Assembly: GCF_004354555.1 (NCBI RefSeq)
Contig: NZ_PUFH01000005.1
Span: 620,001-684,000 of the forward strand
Length of the DNA stretch: 64,000 nucleotides
Direction of reading: 5' to 3'
Source of the DNA: Leuconostoc citreum
GTDB taxonomy: Bacteria > Bacillota > Bacilli > Lactobacillales > Lactobacillaceae
This document shows, one piece after another, positions 9,116 to 17,348 of this stretch. How positions within the stretch are numbered: position 1 is the first letter of the stretch; every line of letters starts with the position of its first letter. A program made the position numbers and the translations under genes. Under the pieces are notes generated by a model, which did not search any database, was not told the DNA's origin, and was given only the letters and a program-made list of their open reading frames with translations.

Positions 9116-9159
9116 CAATAATACGCTGACTATTTAGTGTATTATTGCATTTCCTCCTT
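9116..9159 (-). promoter_or_regulatory. Shine-Dalgarno plus hairpin in the asp23 leader
   Basis: On the mRNA, AAGGAGG (9153-9159) is followed after 5 nt by an inverted repeat with 9 perfect base pairs, a mismatch and one more pair (arms 9137-9147 and 9116-9126). A TTG start then follows 2 nt past the stem base. A two-codon ATG-CAA-TAA lies 2 nt from GGAGG, probably too close to be used. Confidence 0.6.
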
Positions 9160-9186
9160 AAAGGTTTACTGCTACTATTTTAACAT

Positions 9187-9212
9187 AAAAAAACCACCAG
9201 TAAGGTGGTCGT
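9187..9212 (-). terminator. Terminator of rpmB
   Basis: GGTGG/CCACC stem (arms 9194-9198 and 9204-9208, AT flanks extend it) followed on the minus strand by seven Ts (9187-9193). A TGTTAAAAT extended -10 just beyond it (9179-9187 on the minus strand) may serve asp23. Confidence 0.8.
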
Positions 9213-9268
9213 TTTATGTCAACTATGCTTATCTTAAGCAAGTCATTGCAATAAATTACAATAATTGA

Positions 9269-9469
9269 TTAAACGCGTTCGATAGAACCGTTCTTCAACC
9301 CGGCCTTCAAAGTACGCGCTGTCAAGTAAACTTTCTTTGCGGCAGCACCGTTAATCTTAACAGTCACTTTTTGCAAGTTTGGCTTCCAGCTACGACGACT
9401 TGAATTCAACGCGTGTGAACGTTGGTTACCAAAACGTGTGCGTGCGCCTGTAATAGCATCCTTTGCCAT
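9269..9469 (-). CDS. rpmB: 50S ribosomal protein L28
   Basis: Large-subunit ribosomal protein, 66 aa from the chosen start, very basic, with the family opening [20 protein letters not shown] and the C-terminal [13 protein letters not shown]. No CxxC zinc pair is present, so it is the zinc-free form. The open frame reaches 9493, but AGGAGGG ends 6 nt before the ATG at 9469, which is therefore the start. It has its own promoter and terminator, so it is probably transcribed alone. Confidence 0.97.
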   Translation of the reverse strand: MAKDAITGARTRFGNQRSHALNSSRRSWKPNLQKVTVKINGAAAKKVYLTARTLKAGLKNGSIERV

Positions 9470-9527
9470 GTTCGACCCTCCTTTTCGAGCCATTAGTTTT
9501 AAAAAGCTCTTTCTACAACATTAGTAA

Positions 9528-9556
9528 ATTTTACCAGATTTTAAATACTTTGGCAA
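9528..9556 (-). promoter_or_regulatory. Promoter of rpmB
   Basis: Minus strand TTGCCA (9551-9556), 17-nt spacer, TAAAAT (9528-9533) preceded by TGG. This is among the best sigma-A-like promoters in the window and lies just downstream of the trxA stop. Confidence 0.8.
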
Positions 9557-9557
9557 G

Positions 9558-9872
9558 TTAATTTGTGTATTTTGCCAAAACTTTGGCCAACTGATCTTTT
9601 GTATGAAAGCCAGTTAGGCGTTCAACAACTTCACCATCTTTTTGTACTAATAGTGTTGGGATTGCACGAATACTAAATGCAGAAGGTGTTTCCGGGTTCT
9701 GATCAACGTCCATCTTAACAAAATTAACATGTTCTGTTTCTTCAGACAGTGCTTCCAAGACTGGTGATTGCATACGACATGGGCCACACCAAGTAGCCCA
9801 AAAATCAGTAATACTAACACCCTTAGCTGTGTCTTCCTTAAATTCGGCGTCTGTAATTGCTTTAACTACCAT
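9558..9872 (-). CDS. trxA: Thioredoxin
   Basis: Small cytoplasmic dithiol carrier, 104 aa, that keeps protein cysteines reduced. The active site C29-G-P-C32 sits in the usual FWATWCGPCRM context, with the cis-proline loop IPTLL near residues 76-80. Shine-Dalgarno AGGAGG lies 8 nt before the ATG. It lies downstream of thiN with a 46-nt gap, so it may share the rpe-thiN transcript or have its own promoter. Confidence 0.97.
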   Translation of the reverse strand: MVVKAITDAEFKEDTAKGVSITDFWATWCGPCRMQSPVLEALSEETEHVNFVKMDVDQNPETPSAFSIRAIPTLLVQKDGEVVERLTGFHTKDQLAKVLAKYTN

Positions 9873-9918
9873 ATTTGTTACCTCCTATTAATCCTTACAT
9901 TGTTCTTTATTGATTATA

Positions 9919-10557
9919 TCAGTCTTTTGTCTGCGTTATCATGATTATGCCTGTGTCAAAGCTAATATGAACCGTGTCTTCTAAAAATTCATTGGAAGAC
10001 CACATTTTGGCGATGTTGCTCGTTAATCTCAATGGATACTTAGCATCTATTATATGAAAATTTTCAACTTGATTTAAAGGCATGAATCCGAGATATTTGA
10101 TTGCCGGTTGCCGATGTACTGTAACATTTCCTGGCAATGCATAGGCTATATGATTCACGCGATCAACAAAAGTAACTCTGTCAACGATATCCTTAAATAC
10201 TGGGTTAGCCATTAGCCAAAGATTACTCAGCAAGTGATCGATACGGCCACCTGTTGCACCAAAAACCGTAATGTGATCAGGTCGTTTTTTTTGTGCATAT
10301 AGTAATGCTAATTCAGTATCCGTTTCATCTTTTTCCGCCTTGACACGAACAATCTTATGCGCAGATAGATGAGTCGTTAATTCTTGATACTCACTGGGTG
10401 TCAGTGAGTCAAAATCCCCCACTGCCATTTGCATGGGAATACCGTGTTGATATAACCACCACGCCCCTCTATCAGCACCTATCCAGTCGCCTGATGTTTC
10501 AAATAAATTATCTGGCCATAATGTCTTGGGACCACCCGCCAAGATATTAATTTGCAT
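9919..10557 (-). CDS. thiN: Thiamine pyrophosphokinase
   Basis: Transfers pyrophosphate from ATP to thiamine, making the cofactor TPP needed by phosphoketolase and transketolase. 212 aa. Visible hallmarks are the N-terminal ILAGGPKTLWP, ADRGAWWL, VGDFDSLTPSE, EKDETDTELAL and GATGGRIDHLLSNL motifs of the ThiN/TPK fold. Its ATG overlaps the rpe stop by one base (TAATG), so translation is probably coupled. The rsgA-rpe-thiN order is typical of Firmicutes. No TPP riboswitch was seen upstream. Confidence 0.95.
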   Translation of the reverse strand: MQINILAGGPKTLWPDNLFETSGDWIGADRGAWWLYQHGIPMQMAVGDFDSLTPSEYQELTTHLSAHKIVRVKAEKDETDTELALLYAQKKRPDHITVFGATGGRIDHLLSNLWLMANPVFKDIVDRVTFVDRVNHIAYALPGNVTVHRQPAIKYLGFMPLNQVENFHIIDAKYPLRLTSNIAKMWSSNEFLEDTVHISFDTGIIMITQTKD

Positions 10558-11213
10558 TAATCTGTCAACGCTTTCAATGTTGCAATTTTAGCAGCTGGAT
10601 CAACTTTATCATAAACATATGAACCGGCTACAAAAACATTTGCCCCTGCTTCATAGGCAGCTGTAATAGTTTCATTATTGACGCCACCATCAATTTCTAT
10701 ATCAAATTGATAACCCATAGCATCTTTCAACGCTTTTAATTGTGCAATCTTTTTAATTGTTGATGGCAAAAACTTTTGTCCACCAAATCCTGGATTAACC
10801 GTCATTACAAGGACTTGGTCAACCATGTCTAAAACAGGTTCAATCGCGGTTACTGGTGTCCCAGGATTAATTACAACCTCAGCCTTAACCCCTTTATTTT
10901 TAATCATTTGTAGGGCACGATGAATATGTGCTGTCGCCTCAACATGGACACCAATAATATTTGCACCAGCATCGGCAAACGCATCAACAATTTTTTCAGG
11001 ATTGATAACCATCAAATGAACGTCCAATATCATATCTGTTTCTGGGCGTAATTGTTTGACCCAATTTGGTCCATAAGAAATTGAAGGTACAAAACTACCA
11101 TCCATGACATCAATATGTAAGTATTCAGCACCGGCCTTTTCAACTAACTTAACATCACGTTCTAAATTAGTATAGTCCGCGCTCAAAATCGATGGTGAAA
11201 TAATTCCTGACAT
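10557..11213 (-). CDS. rpe: Ribulose-phosphate 3-epimerase
   Basis: TIM-barrel epimerase interconverting ribulose-5-P and xylulose-5-P, the substrate of phosphoketolase in heterofermenters. 218 aa, full length. Metal and active-site motifs: SILSADYTNL, HIDVMDGSFVP, LDVHLMV, MTVNPGFGGQKF and EIDGGVN. AAGGAAAC precedes the ATG by about 5 nt. It sits 16 nt after rsgA and overlaps thiN. Confidence 0.97.
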   Translation of the reverse strand: MSGIISPSILSADYTNLERDVKLVEKAGAEYLHIDVMDGSFVPSISYGPNWVKQLRPETDMILDVHLMVINPEKIVDAFADAGANIIGVHVEATAHIHRALQMIKNKGVKAEVVINPGTPVTAIEPVLDMVDQVLVMTVNPGFGGQKFLPSTIKKIAQLKALKDAMGYQFDIEIDGGVNNETITAAYEAGANVFVAGSYVYDKVDPAAKIATLKALTD

Positions 11214-11229
11214 TATTGTTTCCTTCTTC

Positions 11230-12135
11230 CTAAAAATTCCGATTATCTGTTTTGTATTTTGGCTTTTGCGATTTGATTAATTCGTAGAACGCCTTGTAAC
11301 TATTATACCGTGATTCGGGTATTGCGCCAAGAGAGACGGCTTCTTTCACAGCACAAGCAGGCTCATTTAAATGTAAGCAACCACGAAAACGACAGCCATC
11401 GCGTACCGCCACAAATTCTGGAAAGTAGTCATCTAATGCCTCCGCTGGAAAATCAAATACCTCGTATGATGAAAATCCAGGCGTATCAGCAATTAAGGCA
11501 TCGTTAACTTTAATTAGCGTAACTTGACGCGTAGTATGTTTACCACGGCTCAGTGCTTTTGAAACGATACCGGTCTCTAAACCTAATTTAGGCGATAATT
11601 GGTTGAGTAGGGTCGATTTTCCAGCGCCAGTCTGCCCCATAAATACTGATACTCGCCCGTCCAAAAGGCTTTGTAGCGCTTGACGTGCAACAACATTATT
11701 GTTGCTTGCTGGCAAAAGAACAGTATACCCAATTTGACGATAGTCCTCAGCAATTGTTGTTATTGCCGCGTAAGCCTCGTCAGTTAACAAATCAGCTTTT
11801 GAAAAATAAATGACCGGCTTTACATGTGCAGCTTCTAAAGCCACCAATTGTCTGTCCAATAAATTCGCAGCAAAATTTGGCTCTTTTAGCGCAGTGACAA
11901 TCACAGCAATATCAATATTTGCAATTGGCGGCCTCACTAAAGCGTTGATGCGCGGATAAATTTTCCAAATTAACCCGTCATCATTCTCACTTTCGAAATC
12001 AACGAAGTCACCCACAATTGGCTTTTGACCTGATTTTCTAAATTCCCCACGCGCCCGCGTACGCTGAATTTTACCTTTGTCTGTTTCTATATCATAATAA
12101 CCGCTCAACGAGCGAATAATGCGTCCTTTTTCCAT
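11230..12135 (-). CDS. rsgA: Ribosome small-subunit-dependent GTPase RsgA
   Basis: Circularly permuted GTPase that helps late 30S maturation. 301 aa: an N-terminal OB fold, then G4-like SKAD (in place of NKxD), the P-loop [12 protein letters not shown] and G3 DTPGF, ending with a zinc-binding segment ([10 protein letters not shown] and downstream Cys). No Shine-Dalgarno precedes the ATG; instead an extended -10 box ends exactly 6 nt upstream, suggesting a leaderless transcript. A terminator (12150-12175) separates it from prkC, although in many Firmicutes the two genes share a transcript. Confidence 0.96.
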   Translation of the reverse strand: MEKGRIIRSLSGYYDIETDKGKIQRTRARGEFRKSGQKPIVGDFVDFESENDDGLIWKIYPRINALVRPPIANIDIAVIVTALKEPNFAANLLDRQLVALEAAHVKPVIYFSKADLLTDEAYAAITTIAEDYRQIGYTVLLPASNNNVVARQALQSLLDGRVSVFMGQTGAGKSTLLNQLSPKLGLETGIVSKALSRGKHTTRQVTLIKVNDALIADTPGFSSYEVFDFPAEALDDYFPEFVAVRDGCRFRGCLHLNEPACAVKEAVSLGAIPESRYNSYKAFYELIKSQKPKYKTDNRNF

Positions 12136-12141
12136 ATATTT

Positions 12142-12150
12142 ATTGTAACA
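12142..12150 (-). promoter_or_regulatory. Extended -10 promoter, leaderless start for rsgA
   Basis: Minus strand TGTTACAAT (-10 TACAAT at 12142-12147) with 6 nt to the ATG at 12135. No clear -35 was found. It overlaps the T tract of the preceding terminator. Confidence 0.5.
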
Positions 12151-12175
12151 AAAAAAGCCGATATTAATCGACTTT
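12150..12175 (-). terminator. Terminator between prkC and rsgA
   Basis: GTCGAT / ATCGGC stem (12167-12172 and 12157-12162, one G-U pair, extended by flanking A-T) with an ATTA-type loop and a run of seven Ts on the minus strand. Confidence 0.7.
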
Positions 12176-12188
12176 CATTAACGATATA

Positions 12189-14081
12189 CTAGTTTTTATG
12201 ACTGCTGTCACTACTACTTGCTGAACTAGAGCTACTTTTTGATGCGTCACTACTACTTGATGATGAACTAACACTAGACGACGAACTACTATCTGTTTGT
12301 GGGCCACGAGAGATTGTTACCAGCAAAACCATATCTTTTGTAATATTAGAGCCACCGCGAATTGATTGGCTAATGACGTAATCTTTTTTAGTTGTGCCAT
12401 CGTACTGCGTGTTGAAATTCACAACAATATCGTGTTGTGACGCCCAGTCTTGCACTTGTTGTTGTGTTGCTTTATTTGTAAAATCTGGTACTGTGACTTT
12501 AGCTGCACCAGTTGAAACGGTAAACACAACTGTCGTTGATGTCGGATCAACTTTTCCGTCGGCATCAACAGATTGTGACATAATCTTACCTTCAGCCACA
12601 TCATCAGATGCGCTATCCTGTTTATTCACCGTATAGCCCTGTGCTCTTAATTGTGCTGCTGTCATCGCATAATCTGAGCCAACATAGTCACCAAAACGTA
12701 CTTTAGCACGACCAGAAGAAATAATGAGGTTAATGGTATCGCCCTTTTTGGCTTCTGATCCGCTCTTAGGACTTGTTCTAACCACATTTCCCTTATCAAC
12801 TGTCGTTGAAGTCGTTGAACTGACACTGCCCACTGTCAAACCAGCTTTCTGCAATTTGTTCGTTGCACTATCCTGCGTCAGATTGGTTACATCAGGCACG
12901 ACCAATTTACTGGATTGATAATTTAAAAACATCACAACCAATGTGCCCAAGATGACTACGCCCAAAATGGCCCACGGCCATTTTGGCGCTTTACGAAATT
13001 TAATGCCATTTTCTTTCAATACTTGACGGACATAACTTGGGGTGCGATCAACCATTTTAGCAATACTTTTAACCGCATATCCCTTTTTACCATGCTCGAT
13101 AATCGCATCTTTAATCGATGGCTCTTCTGGCGCGTCATCAGGTAAGGATTTATCGGACGAAACACCAGTTTTTAATTGATCCTGAATTTGCGCCATCGGT
13201 ATGATTCGTGTCTCATCAGTGGTTTCAGACATCGGCGCAAATCGTTCTTCATCAGATCTTCTTGGTGATAGTGCCGTACTCAAATCATCTGACATCGCAG
13301 CTGCACTGCTATAACGATCTTGTGGTCGTTTGGCTGTTGCTTTGAGTATGACATTTTCAAGTGCCTGTGGGATACGTGGATCAAAATCGCGCACAGAAGG
13401 CATGTCTTCTGTAGCATGTTTCATCGCAACAGCGACAGGTGTATCGCCTTCATACGGGACTTGTTTAGTCAGCATCTCATAAAGCATGACGCCAAGTGCA
13501 TAAATATCTGACTTAGTAGAAGCCATGCCACCACGTGTCTGTTCGGGTGACAAATAGTGAACTGAGCCAATAACTGTATTGGTTTGCGTCATATTTTGCA
13601 GTGACTTAGCAACAGCTATACCAAAATCAGTAATTTTGACCTGCCCAGCATCATTGATTAGAATATTTTGTGGTTTAAGGTCACGATGAATAATATCAGC
13701 AGCGTGGGCGGCTTGAACGGCACTTAAAATCTGTGTCATAATGTCAACGACTTGCTGATAAGGAATTGGAAAATTATCGGTAATGAATGTTTTTAAATCC
13801 ATCCCCTCAACATATTCCATCACCAAATACTGTGTCCCTTCATATTCACCAGTATCATAGACTTGCACAATATTATCATGCACAAGCTCTGTTGCAGCAA
13901 TTGCTTCACGTTTAAAACGCTTAGCCAGATTGGTATCGTCTTTCATATCCAATCGCATCATTTTAAATGTCACGTGGCGATTAAGAAACTTATCATAAGC
14001 CAAGTAAACATTGGCCATGCCCCCGCCACCAAGCGACTTGATAATTTTATAACGATTGTCTATCACTGTATCTGGTAACAT
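12189..14081 (-). CDS. prkC: PASTA-domain Ser/Thr protein kinase
   Basis: Membrane kinase that senses cell-wall fragments and phosphorylates division and wall proteins. 630 aa: kinase domain about 10-270 with glycine loop GGGGMANVYLA, K40, H132-R-D134-LKPQN and D152-F-G; juxtamembrane linker 270-365; one membrane helix about 369-388; three extracellular PASTA repeats about 392-590; and a Ser-rich tail (about 597-628). The linker holds an HTH-like stretch (about 321-362), which is not part of the usual PrkC layout I know. The ATG lies 3 nt after the stp stop. Confidence 0.95.
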   Translation of the reverse strand: MLPDTVIDNRYKIIKSLGGGGMANVYLAYDKFLNRHVTFKMMRLDMKDDTNLAKRFKREAIAATELVHDNIVQVYDTGEYEGTQYLVMEYVEGMDLKTFITDNFPIPYQQVVDIMTQILSAVQAAHAADIIHRDLKPQNILINDAGQVKITDFGIAVAKSLQNMTQTNTVIGSVHYLSPEQTRGGMASTKSDIYALGVMLYEMLTKQVPYEGDTPVAVAMKHATEDMPSVRDFDPRIPQALENVILKATAKRPQDRYSSAAAMSDDLSTALSPRRSDEERFAPMSETTDETRIIPMAQIQDQLKTGVSSDKSLPDDAPEEPSIKDAIIEHGKKGYAVKSIAKMVDRTPSYVRQVLKENGIKFRKAPKWPWAILGVVILGTLVVMFLNYQSSKLVVPDVTNLTQDSATNKLQKAGLTVGSVSSTTSTTVDKGNVVRTSPKSGSEAKKGDTINLIISSGRAKVRFGDYVGSDYAMTAAQLRAQGYTVNKQDSASDDVAEGKIMSQSVDADGKVDPTSTTVVFTVSTGAAKVTVPDFTNKATQQQVQDWASQHDIVVNFNTQYDGTTKKDYVISQSIRGGSNITKDMVLLVTISRGPQTDSSSSSSVSSSSSSSDASKSSSSSASSSDSSHKN

Positions 14082-14083
14082 AG

Positions 14084-14830
14084 TTAGTTTGTATCCTTTT
14101 CGTCATCACGGCTAACAAGTAGTGCAGTGACATTGTCTGGTGCGCCTTGCTGATTGGCGGACGCAATTAATTTTTTTGCACGCAAATCAAGCGATATTTT
14201 TTCTTGCATAATGCGTTTAATGTTGGTATTGCTTAATACTTTAGTAATACCATCTGAAGTTAAAAAGAGCATATCTTTTTGCAAAAATGGATGTTGATCT
14301 ATCTCAATATTTGTCTGATCATCAACACCAAGAAAGCGCGTGACACTATCACCATTTGGCAGTTCCTCTGCCGCTTTTTTGGTAATTGTCCCTGCTCGTA
14401 ACAATTCATTTCTTAAATTATGATCAAAAGAAATTTGTTTTAATCTATTTTTGTGTAGTAAGAATGCTTTAGAGTCACCGAGATTACCAATTATTATCTG
14501 GTCATCAAAAATAACGGCCAAAACTAAGGTGGTTGCCATCCTATTCAAGTCTTCATAACGTTGACTAGCTGCTAAAATAACATCATTGACATAGACTGCT
14601 GTCTCTTTTAGCCAAGTACTAATTGCTAGCATGCTATTACATGTCGTTTGTTCCCAAGCATGACCAAAATGCTCAACAGCCATAGCGCTTGCAACATCGC
14701 CCCTTTCAGTTGAAGTAACCCCATCAGCTACCATAACCATGACACGATTAACTTGATTTGTAAAAGCCCCAACGTAATCTTGATTCTCTTGTCGTTTAAT
14801 TCCCGAATCAGTGTGAAATGCGATTTGCAT
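14084..14830 (-). CDS. PP2C-type protein Ser/Thr phosphatase
   Basis: Metal-dependent phosphatase partner of the PASTA kinase (Stp/PrpC type), 248 aa, cytoplasmic. Motifs seen: RQENQD near 13-18, VADG at 34-37, GDSKAFL, LFLTSDGIT and APDNVTALLV near the C-terminus. The usual DGMGG loop reads D36-G-V-T-S, so two glycines are replaced although the metal-binding Asp-Gly is retained. An AAGGT Shine-Dalgarno precedes the ATG. The stp-prkC pair is transcribed together behind rsmB. Confidence 0.92.
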   Translation of the reverse strand: MQIAFHTDSGIKRQENQDYVGAFTNQVNRVMVMVADGVTSTERGDVASAMAVEHFGHAWEQTTCNSMLAISTWLKETAVYVNDVILAASQRYEDLNRMATTLVLAVIFDDQIIIGNLGDSKAFLLHKNRLKQISFDHNLRNELLRAGTITKKAAEELPNGDSVTRFLGVDDQTNIEIDQHPFLQKDMLFLTSDGITKVLSNTNIKRIMQEKISLDLRAKKLIASANQQGAPDNVTALLVSRDDEKDTN

Positions 14831-14860
14831 AAACTACCTTATCTTTTTAATACATACTAT

Positions 14861-16213
14861 TTACTGAACTGTTTTCTTTTTGAGTGTAGCGACAAAAAAG
14901 CCATCTGTATGATAATCATTAGGATAAATATGTAATACTGTTTCCTGTCGGTTTGATTTCAAGGCTTTGTTTGTCATTGTTGGTACCAATTCGAAATCAG
15001 TGTGTTTTGATAAAAAGCGTGCAATCACATCATCATTTTCTTGTCGTAAAATGGTGCATGTGCTGTAAACTATCATACCATTGTCGGCAACATTTTGGCT
15101 AACTGAATCCAAAATCTCCCCTTGTAAGCTTGCTAAATTCATAACATCTTCTAATGTTTTATCATAGCGAATTTCTGGCTTACGACGCAATAAACCAAAA
15201 CCGGAACAAGGCGCATCGACCAAAATACGATCAAACTTTGTTGTCAATTGGTTGGCAGTTTGGCGCGCATCTAAAACTTGCGCTGTTATTTTGTCTGACA
15301 CATGTAGTCGCTTAGCATTAGCCTCAATTAGGCGAATCTTATGTGCATGAATATCGAGTGCTGTAATTGTTGCATCGTCAGCAATATACTGTGCAATTTG
15401 TGTTGTTTTGCCACCAGGTGCAGCTGCTGCATCCAAAACAGTCTTAACCTGCGTTGTAATTTGTAAAGCCTCAACAGGTAACATGGCACTTTCATCTTGC
15501 AACGTCAATAGGCCATCTTGATAGGCCTTTGACCCTGCTACGTGCCCACCAGTAACAACATAAGCATGATCAGCAACCTTAGATTTCACAAAAGTAAAAT
15601 GCTCATCTAACAGTGCTTGCTCTACCGCTTCGTCAGTTGAAAGTACCGTATTGACCCGAATTGCTTGGGCAGGAGCGTCATTAATTGAGCCAATTATTTG
15701 ACGTGTCTTTGCTTCGCCGTTTTGTTCAACTAGCGTTTCAATTAACCAGACGGGCAAACTAGCCTCGACAGACAAACGTTGAATAGGGTTTTGGATTGCA
15801 TTAATATCTGGCAACCCTTGTCGACTAATATTATGCAGAATGGCAGTAACAAACTTTGCTGTACCAATATGACCAAGTGTCTTAGCTACTTCAATTGATT
15901 CATTAAAAATCGCATGTTGCGGTATTTTATCTAAATATTGTAACTGAAACAGTGCTGTATAAAGTAATTCTCGCACCCATGGTTCAATCTTTTTTTGCTT
16001 AATAAACGACGTTAACCAGTAATCAAATGTGAGGCGATGCTGAATGACACCATAGACTAAAGTTGTTAAAAGGCGCTTATCTGAGTCATTCAGCGCATGT
16101 TTTTTAATGACTTGATTTAGTTGTAGATTAGAGTATGCACCGTTTTTAATTTTGGCTAGTGTCTGTACTGCCAAAACACGAGGGTTATTACTGTATACGC
16201 GTTTATCGCTCAT
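14861..16213 (-). CDS. rsmB: 16S rRNA (cytosine-967-C5)-methyltransferase
   Basis: SAM-dependent RNA methyltransferase (Sun/RsmB), 450 aa. An N-terminal NusB-like helical domain (about 1-145) precedes the Rossmann catalytic domain with SAM loop DAAAAPGGKTTQIA, the cysteine motif VDAPCSGFG and the second cysteine in YSTCTI. Its start overlaps the end of fmt by 11 nt, so the two are coupled. The fmt-rsmB-stp-prkC order is conserved across low-GC Gram-positives. Confidence 0.96.
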   Translation of the reverse strand: MSDKRVYSNNPRVLAVQTLAKIKNGAYSNLQLNQVIKKHALNDSDKRLLTTLVYGVIQHRLTFDYWLTSFIKQKKIEPWVRELLYTALFQLQYLDKIPQHAIFNESIEVAKTLGHIGTAKFVTAILHNISRQGLPDINAIQNPIQRLSVEASLPVWLIETLVEQNGEAKTRQIIGSINDAPAQAIRVNTVLSTDEAVEQALLDEHFTFVKSKVADHAYVVTGGHVAGSKAYQDGLLTLQDESAMLPVEALQITTQVKTVLDAAAAPGGKTTQIAQYIADDATITALDIHAHKIRLIEANAKRLHVSDKITAQVLDARQTANQLTTKFDRILVDAPCSGFGLLRRKPEIRYDKTLEDVMNLASLQGEILDSVSQNVADNGMIVYSTCTILRQENDDVIARFLSKHTDFELVPTMTNKALKSNRQETVLHIYPNDYHTDGFFVATLKKKTVQ

Positions 16214-17174
16214 TTTTAATTTTCTCCGCCCATGGCTGGCCTACAACATATGCTTTGCCAGCACCATTGAGATAGGCTTGAATCGGCATTTCTGATTTTC
16301 CAGCTGGTTGTAATCTTAGCACCCGCAACACCGTATGATTGGCAGCGGCTATTTTTAATTCTTTTTTATTTTTCTCAACAACATAGCCTGCTGGCTGCGT
16401 GGTTGTTTCGTCAAGTGGTTGAACCTGAGTAATTTTTATTCTTTGACCAGCAACTTGAACATAAGCAGGATGTGTTGGATAGAGACCTCGCACATGCCAA
16501 TCAAGCTGTTTTGCCGTTTCAACTTCAAAATTCAAGTTTTGCTTATCATGTGGAATATTGGGTGAAAAAGTCACATCGTCAATCGCTTGTTTAACAGGTG
16601 AAATATTACCTGCCACTATTTTAGGTAATGTTGCTAGCAATAAATCACGTCCAGCAAGACTTAACTTGTCAAACATTGTGCCAACATTATCAGTTGACGT
16701 TATTGGTACTTTGACAACATCAATAACATCCCCCGCATCCATTTCTTTCACCATATACATAATCGAAACACCTGTTTCATTATCGCCATTCATAATAGCG
16801 TAGTGTACTGGTGCACCACCACGATATTTCGGTAATAAGGAAGCATGCGTATTAACAGCCGCTATCTGAGCTGCCGCTAGTAATTTAGTTGGCAAGAATT
16901 GCCCAAAGGCTGCTGTAATAATAAAATCCGGTTGCCAGTTAATAATTTGCGCCATTTCACTTGAACCGGCAATTTTTTCAGGTTGTAGCACAGGCAATTT
17001 GTGAGCTAAAGCGGCAACTTTAACTGGACTTGGTGTCAAAATATGTTTACGGCCCTGTGGACGATCCGGTTGTGTTACGACGGCTAAGACATCATAATTG
17101 TCATCCGCCACTAATGCTTCTAAAATTGGTACTGCAAATTGCGGTGTCCCCATTAGTACAACAGTATGTGTCAT
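16203..17174 (-). CDS. fmt: Methionyl-tRNA formyltransferase
   Basis: Formylates initiator Met-tRNA using 10-formyl-THF. 323 aa: N-terminal formyltransferase domain opening VVLMGTPQFAVPIL, with HASLLPKYRGGAPVHYAI carrying the catalytic His and the folate site, and a C-terminal OB-like domain. A GTG-initiated extension to 17192 exists, but it contains the GAGG Shine-Dalgarno 5 nt before the ATG at 17174 (MTHTVV), so the shorter start is chosen. First gene of the fmt-to-fakA series; no convincing -35/-10 pair was found upstream. Confidence 0.96.
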   Translation of the reverse strand: MTHTVVLMGTPQFAVPILEALVADDNYDVLAVVTQPDRPQGRKHILTPSPVKVAALAHKLPVLQPEKIAGSSEMAQIINWQPDFIITAAFGQFLPTKLLAAAQIAAVNTHASLLPKYRGGAPVHYAIMNGDNETGVSIMYMVKEMDAGDVIDVVKVPITSTDNVGTMFDKLSLAGRDLLLATLPKIVAGNISPVKQAIDDVTFSPNIPHDKQNLNFEVETAKQLDWHVRGLYPTHPAYVQVAGQRIKITQVQPLDETTTQPAGYVVEKNKKELKIAAANHTVLRVLRLQPAGKSEMPIQAYLNGAGKAYVVGQPWAEKIKNER

Positions 17175-17283
17175 ATATGCCTCTTTTCTCACTTAATACT
17201 AACTTTATCTACTGCGCTCAGCGATAGATCATACGATGCCTCGCTAATTAATATTTAAACCACATAGCGCGTTTTAATCCAAC

Positions 17284-17310
17284 AAAAAACACCCGTTAAA
17301 CCGAGTATCT
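17284..17310 (-). terminator. Probable terminator of priA
   Basis: Minus strand stem of about 9 bp including G-U pairs around ACTCG/CGGGT, with a GTTTAA loop and six Ts after it (17284-17289). Weaker than the other terminators in the window. Confidence 0.6.
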
Positions 17311-17348
17311 TAATTACCATTATATCATATAATATTGTAATCTATTTG

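Noticed and set aside
9142-9150. Two-codon ORF ATG-CAA-TAA in the asp23 leader
   Set aside because: Only 2 nt from GGAGG, too close for efficient initiation. Kept as part of the hairpin finding.
10558-11229. TPP riboswitch before thiN
   Set aside because: thiN starts inside the end of rpe; no leader and no TPP core sequence.
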